Shown here in pieces: positions 7,292 through 14,844 of a DNA stretch of 35,557 nt. The notes beneath the pieces are model-generated. The model was not told the origin of the DNA and did no database searches. It saw only the letters and a program-made list of their open reading frames with translations. The stretch lies in contig JALXBH010000296.1 of NCBI GenBank assembly GCA_026991535.1, forward strand, positions 1 to 35,557, given 5' to 3'. Source of the stretch: Calditrichia bacterium (GTDB lineage: Bacteria; Calditrichota; Calditrichia; Calditrichales; J004). Position 1 is the first letter of the stretch; the number at the start of each line of letters is the position of its first letter. A program made the position numbers and the translations under genes.

Positions 7292-8253
7292 TGTCTGATA
7301 TTGTAGAATCGGCAAAAAAAGTCATACGTATTGAGCGGGAAGCCCTGGCGGCCATGGAAGACCGCATCGGAGAGAATTTCAGAAAAGCAGCCGAGCTGAT
7401 TTTAAAAAGCGACGGGCGGGTGATCATTACCGGCATGGGCAAGTCCGGCCATATCGGTAAAAAAATGGCCGCCACCCTGGCCAGTACCGGCACCACCTCC
7501 TACTTTTTACATCCCGCCGAGGGGCTGCACGGCGATCTGGGCATGGTGCAGCGCAACGATGTGGTCATTGCCATTTCCAAAAGCGGAGAAACAGAAGAAC
7601 TTTTACACATATTACCCACCATCCACCGTCTGGACGTACCGGTAATCGCCATGACGGGCAAGCCGGATTCCACCCTGGCCCGCAACGCCTATGTGGCCCT
7701 GGATATAGGCGTCCGTGAAGAGGCCTGTCCCCATGACCTGGCCCCCACCTCCAGCACCACGGTGACGCTGGTGATGGGTGACGCCCTGGCCATTGCCCTG
7801 CTGGAGGCCCGTGGCTTTACCCCCGATGACTTTGCCCTGTTGCATCCCGGCGGCTCTTTGGGTAAAAAGCTGTTGATGAAAGTCCGGGATATCATGGAAA
7901 GCGATGAAAAACTACCCGTTTGCCGGGAGAGGGACACCATGCGCGTCGCTGTTATGGAAATGGCTCATAAGCGCGGTATTTGCCCCGTGGTGGATGATGA
8001 TGAGCATTTGCTGGGCGTGGTAACCACGGGAGACCTTAACCGTCTGCTGGAAGTGAAGGAAGAGTTCTTTGATATTCCCGTTTCGCGGGTGATGAACCGT
8101 TCGCCCAAAACCTGCGATGTCGATGATCTGGCTGTGCTGGCCTATCAGAAAATGGAAAAATATAAAATTATTGCCATGCCCGTATTGCAGGATAAACGGC
8201 TGGTGGGCGTAATACATTTACATGACCTGATGCAACAGGGGATCACGCGATGA
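7291..8253 (+). CDS. kdsD: D-arabinose-5-phosphate isomerase
   Basis: This enzyme interconverts ribulose-5-phosphate and arabinose-5-phosphate, supplying the substrate of KdsA. The 320-residue protein has the family's full layout: an N-terminal SIS sugar-isomerase domain (about residues 30-165, with 'GMGKSGHIGKKMAATLASTGT', 'SKSGETEELL' and 'APTSSTTVTLVMGDALA'), then two CBS domains (about 200-320) that usually sense nucleotides or sugars. I use ATG 7291, which overlaps the preceding TGA by one base. An open extension back to 7186 is simply the shadow of the upstream gene. Its position next to kdsA/kdsC supports KdsD/KpsF over the related GutQ. Confidence 0.94.
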   Translation: MSDIVESAKKVIRIEREALAAMEDRIGENFRKAAELILKSDGRVIITGMGKSGHIGKKMAATLASTGTTSYFLHPAEGLHGDLGMVQRNDVVIAISKSGETEELLHILPTIHRLDVPVIAMTGKPDSTLARNAYVALDIGVREEACPHDLAPTSSTTVTLVMGDALAIALLEARGFTPDDFALLHPGGSLGKKLLMKVRDIMESDEKLPVCRERDTMRVAVMEMAHKRGICPVVDDDEHLLGVVTTGDLNRLLEVKEEFFDIPVSRVMNRSPKTCDVDDLAVLAYQKMEKYKIIAMPVLQDKRLVGVIHLHDLMQQGITR

Positions 8254-8795
8254 AATACCTTTTTATCCTGTTTTCCCTATGGCTGCTGGCCTCATGCGCG
8301 GAGAAAACGCCCCCCGCCGCCCTGGAGGATGCGCCCCGACTATCCCTGCCCGATCAGGAGAGCTGGAACACCACGCTTATTATAAGCTACGACGGGCGCA
8401 AGTCGGGCGTGCTGAAGGCGGCTCATGTTTTAAAATATTTGAAAAGAAAAAAGACCTATATCCGCGACAGTCTTACGGTGGATTTCTATGATGATCTGGG
8501 ACGGCATACCTCGGTGTTGACCGCCCGCGGCGGAGAGGTGCATGATAACAGCCAGGATATGCTGGCCTACGGCCGGGTCGTGGTGGTATCCGACAGCGGC
8601 CTGACCCTGCGCACCGATACCCTGAAATGGGACAATAAAAAGAAGCTGATCCTCAGCCATACGCCGGTGATGTTTATCACCCGCTACGATACCCTGTATG
8701 GGGACACATTTGTTTCCGACGCCCGCCTGGAGAATTATACCATCAACAACGCCAGCGGTGTATCCTACCGCAACTTCCAGGAAATCGCGGAATGA
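8250..8795 (+). CDS. lptC: LPS export protein LptC, lipoprotein form
   Basis: LptC is the bitopic inner-membrane/periplasmic link that receives LPS from LptB2FG and hands it to LptA. The 181-residue product has the single LptC beta-jellyroll of the OstA superfamily ('VLTARGGEVHDNSQDMLAYG', 'LTLRTDTLKWDNKKK', 'DTLYGDTFVSD'). Unlike E. coli LptC, it begins with a lipobox ending at Cys16 ('LLASC'), so it is predicted to be lipid-anchored. Lipoprotein-type LptC proteins are known from Bacteroidetes and relatives. It overlaps kdsD at the start and the LptA-like gene at the end by four bases each. Confidence 0.85.
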   Translation: MKYLFILFSLWLLASCAEKTPPAALEDAPRLSLPDQESWNTTLIISYDGRKSGVLKAAHVLKYLKRKKTYIRDSLTVDFYDDLGRHTSVLTARGGEVHDNSQDMLAYGRVVVVSDSGLTLRTDTLKWDNKKKLILSHTPVMFITRYDTLYGDTFVSDARLENYTINNASGVSYRNFQEIAE

Positions 8796-9865
8796 GGAGC
8801 CTTCTTCTACTTCTACTGGCAGCCTTGCTGCCGGCCGGCGCCCAAAAGAGCGGCCGGATAGAAATTATCCACGCCGATGTAAATCAGGGCCGGATGCTGG
8901 ACGGCGAGCAACTGCGCATCCTTTCCGGTAATGTGCATGTACGCAAGGATACGCTGAATCTTTTTTGCGACCGGGCCGTTTTTTACACCCGCCGGGACTT
9001 GGTGGAGCTTTCGGGTCATGTTTTTATAGACCGGGGCAAGCGCAAGCTCAACAGCGCCCGCCTGAACTATTATCCCAAAAAAGATATGGCTTTTGCTTTT
9101 GGGGGCGTACGCGTCTCTTCGGCGGAGGATACCCTGCGCGCCGGCCGGATGCGCTATGACCTGGCGCGGGATACCCTGTATGCCCGCTATGATGTGCGCT
9201 ATTTTAATCCGCAAAAGAACATCCGTCTTTTTGGGGAAACGGCTTATTTTAATAAGAACCGGGAATATCTGCATCTATATGGGAACAGCCGGGTGGTGCG
9301 GGCAGACAGCGCCGGCGGTGATACCCTGCGGGTCTGGAGCGAGCATCTTTACTATTGGCAAAAACCCACGCGGCAGCTTTTTGCCCGCGACAGCGTGCGT
9401 CTGGAACAGGGCGATTTTCATGCCCGGGCCGACAGCATTCGTTATGATCTGGATAAGGAGCTGGCTTACCTTATGGGCCGGCCCCGGGTAAAGACCGGGC
9501 AAAATATTCTTAATGGCGATTATATGATTGCCGAAATGGACTCCATGGAGGTAAAGCGGCTGTTGGTGGAAAACAATGCCACGGCGCTTTCTCCCCGTGA
9601 TTCGCTGTCCGAGGATCGCAACCGGCTTAGCGGCAGGGAGATCGAGCTGTTTCTTGAAAACAAAAAACCGGTGCTGATTATTGCCCGTTATAATGCCGGC
9701 TCGATTTATTTTGTGGATGCCGAAAGTGAAAGCGGCAGCAACTATGCCACGGCCGATTCCATTTATGTTTTTTTTAAACAGGGAAAACCGGATTCGATAG
9801 ACGTTAGTGGCGGCGTGCAGGGAAAATACTACCCGGAAGACTATAAAGGAGTACGTAAATTTTGA
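8792..9865 (+). CDS. lptA: Large OstA/LptA-like LPS transport protein
   Basis: The 357-residue protein starts with a signal peptide ('LLLLLLAALLPAGAQ') and then consists almost entirely of OstA/LptA-type beta-jellyroll strands, visible as recurring phrases such as 'LSGNVHVRKDTLNLFCDRAV', 'LSGHVFIDRGKRKLNS' and 'FGGVRVSSAEDTLRAGRM'. It is about twice the length of E. coli LptA (185 residues), so one chain could span more of the periplasmic bridge. The gene lies between lptC and lptB with ATGA overlap upstream and an overlap with the lptB TTG start, the classical lptC-lptA-lptB order. It could also be viewed as an OstA-family protein related to the N-terminal part of LptD, but no C-terminal beta-barrel is present. 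Confidence 0.8.
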   Translation: MRSLLLLLLAALLPAGAQKSGRIEIIHADVNQGRMLDGEQLRILSGNVHVRKDTLNLFCDRAVFYTRRDLVELSGHVFIDRGKRKLNSARLNYYPKKDMAFAFGGVRVSSAEDTLRAGRMRYDLARDTLYARYDVRYFNPQKNIRLFGETAYFNKNREYLHLYGNSRVVRADSAGGDTLRVWSEHLYYWQKPTRQLFARDSVRLEQGDFHARADSIRYDLDKELAYLMGRPRVKTGQNILNGDYMIAEMDSMEVKRLLVENNATALSPRDSLSEDRNRLSGREIELFLENKKPVLIIARYNAGSIYFVDAESESGSNYATADSIYVFFKQGKPDSIDVSGGVQGKYYPEDYKGVRKF

Positions 9866-10596
9866 ACCGTTCCATTCTTAGCGGCGATTCGCTGATAAAG
9901 ACATACAGTAAGCGCAATGTGGTTAATGACATCAGTCTGAATGTACGGCAGGGTGAGATTGTAGGGCTGTTGGGGCCAAACGGCGCCGGAAAAACTACAA
10001 CCTTTTATATCATCACCGGTATGATCCGGCCCAACAGCGGCACGGTATCCATTGACGGTGAGGATATAACCGACTTCCCCATGTACAAGCGGGCGCGCAA
10101 GGGAGTGGCCTATCTGCCGCAGGAGGCTTCGGTTTTCCGTAAACTGACGGTGGAGGAAAATCTTCTGGCCATTTTGGAGATGCTGGGCGTGCCTAAAAAG
10201 GAGCGGCTGCAAAAAACGGAACAATATCTGAATGAACTGAACATCACCCATATTGCCAAAAGTCTGGGCTATCACCTTAGCGGCGGCGAACGGCGGCGAA
10301 CGGAAATTGCCCGTACCCTGGTGACCAATCCCAAGTTTATTCTGCTGGATGAACCCTTTGCCGGGGTGGACCCCATCGCCGTGGAAGATATTCAGAATAT
10401 CGTTCACGGTTTAAAGAACAAAGGTATCGGCGTGCTGATCACCGATCATAACGTGCATGAAACACTTTCTATTACCGACAGGGCTTATCTGCTGTTTGAG
10501 GGGAAAATATTAAAGGAAGGCACTGCGGAAGTACTGGCGGAAGATGAACAGGTGCGTAAATTGTATCTTGGAGAGAAGTTTCAGCTGCGCCGCTAA
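9862..10596 (+). CDS. lptB: LPS export ABC transporter ATP-binding protein
   Basis: LptB is the cytoplasmic ATPase that drives LPS extraction from the inner membrane with LptF and LptG. The 244-residue protein has Walker A 'GPNGAGKTTT', the Q-loop 'YLPQEASVF', the ABC signature 'LSGGERRR', Walker B 'FILLDEPFAGVDP' and the H-loop 'LITDHNVHE'. The combination with 'ETLSITDRAYLL' is typical of LptB rather than of amino-acid transporters. The TTG start at 9862 overlaps the previous stop and has AGGAG about 10 bases upstream. No lptF/lptG lies in the window. Its stop overlaps the end of the convergent HicB/HicA-like gene. Confidence 0.95.
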   Translation: MNRSILSGDSLIKTYSKRNVVNDISLNVRQGEIVGLLGPNGAGKTTTFYIITGMIRPNSGTVSIDGEDITDFPMYKRARKGVAYLPQEASVFRKLTVEENLLAILEMLGVPKKERLQKTEQYLNELNITHIAKSLGYHLSGGERRRTEIARTLVTNPKFILLDEPFAGVDPIAVEDIQNIVHGLKNKGIGVLITDHNVHETLSITDRAYLLFEGKILKEGTAEVLAEDEQVRKLYLGEKFQLRR

Positions 10597-11030
10597 GCAG
10601 TGTTAACGTTCATCTGTTTCTTGTTAACGTATATAACGTTTTCCTTGCCGAAAATTTTGGAGATAATCAGCGGGGATAGTTTGGGCACATTGGGTAAAAC
10701 CAGACGGTTAAAGGGAAATTTTGTATTGCGGAATAAATAGTGATGCGTATCGCCATGCTCCAGATGATAGGCGCATTTTTGTAACAGACCGGCCATTTGT
10801 TGGGTAGATATCACGTTAAAGCGGATTTTTTTATCAAGGATCGGTTGATCGGCATCATGGGGCAGGGGTTGGCTGCGTGCCGCGTAACTTTTTCTGTAAA
10901 GCTCGATCGCTTCCCTCATGCGGATCATGAGCTCTTCCGGTGAGGACGATTGGGCGTAACAGCCGCGAAGATTTTCGCATGAACCCACATAAGTGTGTCC
11001 ATCGAATTCTTTTTTTATGATAACTTTCAT
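10593..11030 (-). CDS. Single-chain HicB-HicA-like protein
   Basis: The 145-residue product joins two parts. Residues 1-50 match the HicB antitoxin N-terminal fold ('FDGHTYVGSCENLRGCYAQS', then 'PEELMIRMREAIELY'). Residues about 74-130 resemble the small RNA-binding HicA toxin: 'QQMAGLLQKCAYHLEHGDTH', with the paired histidines H96-H97 where HicA has its catalytic GSHH, then 'FNRLVLPNVPKLSPLIISKIFG', like the HicA C-terminal strand and helix. HicA and HicB are normally separate genes. No C-terminal DNA-binding domain is visible. I place the start at 11030, because the in-frame stretch up to 11120 is occupied by a strong promoter and the HicB fold begins here, although there is no clear Shine-Dalgarno box. 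The HicB part is fairly sure, the HicA part moderately so. Confidence 0.6.
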   Translation of the reverse strand: MKVIIKKEFDGHTYVGSCENLRGCYAQSSSPEELMIRMREAIELYRKSYAARSQPLPHDADQPILDKKIRFNVISTQQMAGLLQKCAYHLEHGDTHHYLFRNTKFPFNRLVLPNVPKLSPLIISKIFGKENVIYVNKKQMNVNTA

Positions 11031-11035
11031 GTTAT

Positions 11036-11049
11036 ATCTATATTTAGAT
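11036..11049. promoter_or_regulatory. Inverted repeat between promoter and hicBA-like start (candidate operator)
   Basis: ATCTA-TATT-TAGAT is a perfect inverted repeat with 5-base arms, lying 6 bases upstream of the start codon in the predicted leader of the HicB/HicA-like gene. Toxin-antitoxin operons are usually autoregulated through such sites. That it serves this purpose is inferred from position only. Confidence 0.35.
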
Positions 11050-11067
11050 GAGTCCTTGATGGAATTG

Positions 11068-11096
11068 AATATATAGGTTAAACATGCTATTGTCAA
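11068..11096 (-). promoter_or_regulatory. Sigma-70-type promoter of the HicB/HicA-like gene
   Basis: Read on the minus strand, TTGACA (plus positions 11091-11096) and TATATT (11068-11073) are separated by exactly 17 bases, which is nearly the full housekeeping consensus. Transcription would start near 11061, giving a leader of about 30 bases before the start codon at 11030. The promoter lies inside the in-frame open extension of the gene, which argues that translation begins at 11030. Confidence 0.65.
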
Positions 11097-11214
11097 TTGT
11101 AGTTTTGTGACAGGAAACAAGAAAGCCCCTGTAAAATATACTACGGAGACGGAACAGACGACAGATAGAAAATAGGTTTAATATTTTTTTAAACTTGACG
11201 AAGCTAAAAATATA

Positions 11215-14200
11215 ATGAAAACACTTCTCCTATTTCACGAATCCGTACAGATAACTTTTTCGCGCTCGGCTCCGCATTCGGATCAGGTCTCTTTTTCCAC
11301 CTTTGACGAGCTGCCTGCGCATATCGATTCCCGCCTTTACAATGCCATTATTTTTCTAAAACGATCCATCGATGTGGAATCCGTTCGATATATACGCCTG
11401 GTACAGGAGAACGGCTTTAATCGTAAGATATATATGCTGGGGACGCCGGCTTCCGACCATGTGTACCGTATGATCGTGAAAGACGAAATGCGCGACCTGG
11501 CCGAAATTTCCATGTTTCCCGAAGTACAGCTAAACAGTCTGATCGGCCGTAGTCAAAATCCCGGAAAACATTCTTCGAAAAAAGATGTGGCAGAGGTGCT
11601 CTTCCGGCTGGAACATCTGCCGGCGCTGCGTATTAACCGCCAGGGAATGGTTGTGCGGGTAAACGAGGCTTTTATCAAACATTTCCGCTTTAATCTGTTT
11701 AATCTGGAAGGGCGCCCCTTAAGCAAGCTGGTTCCGGAGTATACCGTCGAACAAATATTAGGTCATTTTCAACAGCCGGAAGCGGTTTCCCTTTACGGAA
11801 ACTGTAATTTTTTTGACAGTGATGAAAATATCATTCCCATTCGTTATACGAGTCTGCTTGTGGACGGGGATGAGCTGATCCTGACCATTGATGACCTGAG
11901 CCGGGTGGTGCGCCTTAAAAGACATGCCGACCGTCTGAACCAGCAATTGGTGCAGGAACATCAGCTTTTCGACAGGCTGCTGGCGGACGCCGCCGGTATC
12001 TCCGTAGAATTGATGGAGCTGTTGCAGCAGGTGTTTTCGGCCGACCGTGTCTATCGTATCGCGGTAAAAAAGGAGGCACCCAACAATCGCCTGACCACAT
12101 CGATTTTATACCCGGAGGAAACCGTCCATCCTCTGCCCGGACCCTTTATACCTTATCTGCTGGATGCCTATCGTACAAATGAACTTACAATACTGCATTT
12201 CTCGGTTAACAATAAAAACCATGCCGATATTGCCCACTGGGCGCAAACGGCTGTTCTGATCCCCATTAAAAAGGAAAAGAGTCCCTTTGTTTTCCTTTTT
12301 GTGTATAATAACCATTTTGAACCCGATCCCTTTGCCTACGGACTGTTGCGTTACCTGAAAAGTCTGCTGAGCGTTATGGATAAAAGCGCGCGGGAGGAGC
12401 AGGCCTCCGACTTTTTCCACGACTTTATGGAAAGCGCCCGCGAAGGCATGTATAAAAGCACCATGGATGGCCGGCTGGTTTACGCCAACCCGGCTCTGTT
12501 GGAAATGCTTGGCTATGATGACCTGGAGGAGTTGCGGAACCTTAATATTGCCGAAAATATCTATGCCGATGCCCGGGATCGTAAAAAGCTGCTTGACCGT
12601 TTGAGGCAAACCGGTTATCTCGATTTTTTTGAAACCGTGTTGAAACGGAAATCGGGCCATAACATACATGTGCAGGGAAGCGCGCGCGTATACAGGGAGC
12701 CCGGCGGGGAGAAAGACTATCTGATAGGCATATTGCGCGATATTTCCGCCACCCGTGCCCTTAAGGAAGAGCTTAAAAGAAACATGCGGCTCACCTCGGA
12801 TATCGTAGACAACTCTTCGATTCTTATTGCCGGTTTTTCCGACGGGCGCTGGTTGATCTGGAATAACAGGATAGAACAGGTGCTGGGCTATAGGCTGGAA
12901 GCCTTTAGGGATTTTGAGCATTTGGTGAACAGCTTGGCCACCGATGAATCCAATATCCGTTTTTATATTGACCGCATGTGGGAGTATCTTTCCGGCGGAA
13001 GCGACGAACCGGTTGAAATGGAACTGCGGAGCAAAAGGGGCCTGCCGCTTTCCATTAGCTGGACTGTCTATAAAAGCGAGGTTGACGGTGATGAGATACT
13101 GATCTTTTTTGGCGTGGATGTTACCCAGGCCCGGGTTTTGGAAAGACGCATACGGGAAACTGAAAACCTGCGTCTGATGAGCACCGTGTCTAATCGGATC
13201 GCGGATGTGTTTTACGGTTATTTTGAGGATATGTCCCAGGAATTGTCCACCTTTAAGTCCCGCAAGGAGATTTCCCGGGAGCAGTTGATCGAGATCATTC
13301 ATCAGGGGCTGCTGGAAGGGAGCCGGATTGCCGAGAAGGTGGCCAAACTGGCCGGGGCCTCACGTCCTGTTAACGAAATATTGCTTAAGCCCAATCTAGC
13401 GGTAGAGCATTCCATACAGATACTAAAAACCACCATGCCCGAGAGCATTAAAATAGACTTTGCCCTGGACGCCCACGGCCAGATCCGCCTGGCGGAGAAT
13501 CAACTGACACAAATAATGCTGAACCTGGCCCTCAACGCCGCCTCGGCCATGCGCGAGGGCGGCACGCTGTTTATTGAAACCAAGGTTGTGGACGCATCGG
13601 AAAATGATTTTCTTAAACATAACGTTCCCACGGGACATAAATATTTCAATCTGGCCTTCCGCGATACGGGCGAGGGCATGGACGCCCAAACACGCAAAAA
13701 AATGTTCGAGCCTTTTTTTACAACCAGCAGCGGCAAGGCGGTAAAAGGTCTCGGCGCCACCTATATTTACTTTATCGTAAAGGCGGCCAATGGATTTATC
13801 GATGTACAATCGGAACCGGGAAAAGGCACCCTGATCAATATCTACTTTCCGTTGCTTTCCGATAAGGCCCAGACCAAAACGGTAAAAACGGGGCAGACAC
13901 CCACCATACTGGTTGTGGATGATCAACTGGCCGTGAGAGAATTGATGAAGGATATTTTTGTTGCCGACGGCTATAATGTGCTTCAGGCCGATAACGGCGA
14001 GGATGGTCTGCGCCTTTACAAGGAAAATCGCGAGCAGATTGATTTGGTTATCGTGGACATAATAATGCCCAAAATGAATGGCGCGCAACTCTATTATGCC
14101 CTGCATGATCTCAATCCGGACTTACCCATTTTGATTACTTCCGGCTATAGCGATCCCGAGTTGAAGAAGGAGTTGATAGAGCATGGCGCCCGGGGTTATA

Positions 14201-14280
14201 TCCCCAAGCCGCCCGATGTGGCCCGGTTGCGCACCCAGATAAGCGAGTTGTTACCGTTGGAAGAAAAGATAGCAAAGTAA
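11215..14280 (+). CDS. PAS/GAF hybrid histidine-kinase-like protein with receiver domain, H-box histidine missing
   Basis: This is a 1021-residue cytoplasmic sensor without membrane segments. The order is: an N-terminal region of about 125 residues of unknown fold; a PAS domain (about 135-235); a GAF-like region (about 250-395); two more PAS domains (about 405-520 and 525-640); a helical dimerisation region (about 645-720); a HATPase_c domain with N-box 'NQLTQIMLNLALNA', G1 'DTGEGMD' and F-box 'FEPFFTTSSG'; and a C-terminal receiver with 'VVDDQ', phospho-acceptor D948, 'ITSGYS' and 'IPKPP'. The H-box that normally reads like 'GIAHDFNN' is 'NRIADVFYG', with Asp664 in place of the histidine, and the G2 box 'GLGATYIYFIV' is also irregular. 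It may bind ATP without autophosphorylating. The start ATG lacks a recognisable ribosome-binding site. Confidence 0.85.
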   Translation: MKTLLLFHESVQITFSRSAPHSDQVSFSTFDELPAHIDSRLYNAIIFLKRSIDVESVRYIRLVQENGFNRKIYMLGTPASDHVYRMIVKDEMRDLAEISMFPEVQLNSLIGRSQNPGKHSSKKDVAEVLFRLEHLPALRINRQGMVVRVNEAFIKHFRFNLFNLEGRPLSKLVPEYTVEQILGHFQQPEAVSLYGNCNFFDSDENIIPIRYTSLLVDGDELILTIDDLSRVVRLKRHADRLNQQLVQEHQLFDRLLADAAGISVELMELLQQVFSADRVYRIAVKKEAPNNRLTTSILYPEETVHPLPGPFIPYLLDAYRTNELTILHFSVNNKNHADIAHWAQTAVLIPIKKEKSPFVFLFVYNNHFEPDPFAYGLLRYLKSLLSVMDKSAREEQASDFFHDFMESAREGMYKSTMDGRLVYANPALLEMLGYDDLEELRNLNIAENIYADARDRKKLLDRLRQTGYLDFFETVLKRKSGHNIHVQGSARVYREPGGEKDYLIGILRDISATRALKEELKRNMRLTSDIVDNSSILIAGFSDGRWLIWNNRIEQVLGYRLEAFRDFEHLVNSLATDESNIRFYIDRMWEYLSGGSDEPVEMELRSKRGLPLSISWTVYKSEVDGDEILIFFGVDVTQARVLERRIRETENLRLMSTVSNRIADVFYGYFEDMSQELSTFKSRKEISREQLIEIIHQGLLEGSRIAEKVAKLAGASRPVNEILLKPNLAVEHSIQILKTTMPESIKIDFALDAHGQIRLAENQLTQIMLNLALNAASAMREGGTLFIETKVVDASENDFLKHNVPTGHKYFNLAFRDTGEGMDAQTRKKMFEPFFTTSSGKAVKGLGATYIYFIVKAANGFIDVQSEPGKGTLINIYFPLLSDKAQTKTVKTGQTPTILVVDDQLAVRELMKDIFVADGYNVLQADNGEDGLRLYKENREQIDLVIVDIIMPKMNGAQLYYALHDLNPDLPILITSGYSDPELKKELIEHGARGYIPKPPDVARLRTQISELLPLEEKIAK

Positions 14281-14346
14281 TTTTTGGTTTTGTAAATTTG
14301 GGGAATTCAAACTCTTTCATTAATATCAAAACGGTCAGGTGAAGTT

Positions 14347-14769
14347 ATGCAAAAAAAAGTTCTGGTTTTAGGAACACGCAATACCGTTGTTTCCCCTATG
14401 ATGTCCGAACTGATTAAGCATATTACATTTAAGCAGGTTGATGTATACAGCGCGGGCATCTCCCCGGAGGAAATTCATCCCCATACCCTTAAGGTTTTGC
14501 TGGAAATGGGTATCGATGCCTCCGGCTATAAACCCCACAGCGTAAATGAATATGTACACACCAAATTCGATATCATCATAACCGTTACACCCGAGTCGCA
14601 AAAATATGTGGATCTGTTGATGGCGTGCCGTACAAAAATCCATAAGGAATTCGACGATCCGCGCAATGTGGAGGGCAATGAAATCCAGCAGCTCAATGCC
14701 TTTCGCAAGCTGCGTGACGAGATGAACGATTGGCTTAATGAATTCCTGCCCAGGCACCGATTGCTTTAG
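14347..14769 (+). CDS. ArsC/low-molecular-weight phosphatase-fold protein, catalytic residues missing
   Basis: The 140-residue protein aligns along its length with the LMW tyrosine phosphatase/arsenate reductase family: 'VYSAGI', 'LLEMGIDASGYKPHSVNEY', 'FDIIITV', 'FDDP' and the C-terminal 'LNAFRKLRDEMNDWLNEFL'. The phosphate-binding loop, normally C-T-G-N-S-C-R-S, reads G-T-R-N-T-V-V-S: the nucleophilic cysteine is Gly9 and the loop arginine is Val15. The second redox cysteine of ArsC, after 'ITV', is threonine. The acid Asp in 'DDP' remains. A pseudoenzyme or binding/regulatory protein is inferred. A good AGGTGA ribosome-binding site precedes ATG 14347. It lies 66 bases after the hybrid kinase gene and 75 bases before an antiporter gene, so the three may form a unit. 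Confidence 0.75.
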   Translation: MQKKVLVLGTRNTVVSPMMSELIKHITFKQVDVYSAGISPEEIHPHTLKVLLEMGIDASGYKPHSVNEYVHTKFDIIITVTPESQKYVDLLMACRTKIHKEFDDPRNVEGNEIQQLNAFRKLRDEMNDWLNEFLPRHRLL

Positions 14770-14844
14770 TATTTCTAAATTATATATTTTTTTCACCGAT
14801 ACTGAGACAGATTATCAATATTATTGCCGAATCTGGAGGCGGAA

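Noticed and set aside
11176-11194. GTTTAA...TTAAAC inverted repeat before the hybrid kinase gene
   Set aside because: A short AT-only palindrome around a T-run is expected by chance in such an AT-rich spacer; no support as terminator or operator.
11195-11216. TTGACG followed by TATAAT just before the hybrid kinase start
   Set aside because: The hexamers look excellent but only 10 bases separate them, and the TATAAT overlaps the start codon, so they cannot form a normal sigma-70 promoter for this gene.
12106-13302. Antisense open frame of 398 codons on the minus strand
   Set aside because: It lies wholly inside the hybrid kinase gene, has no ribosome-binding site, and its translation is compositionally odd with no recognisable motif. 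It is a shadow of the kinase codon pattern.
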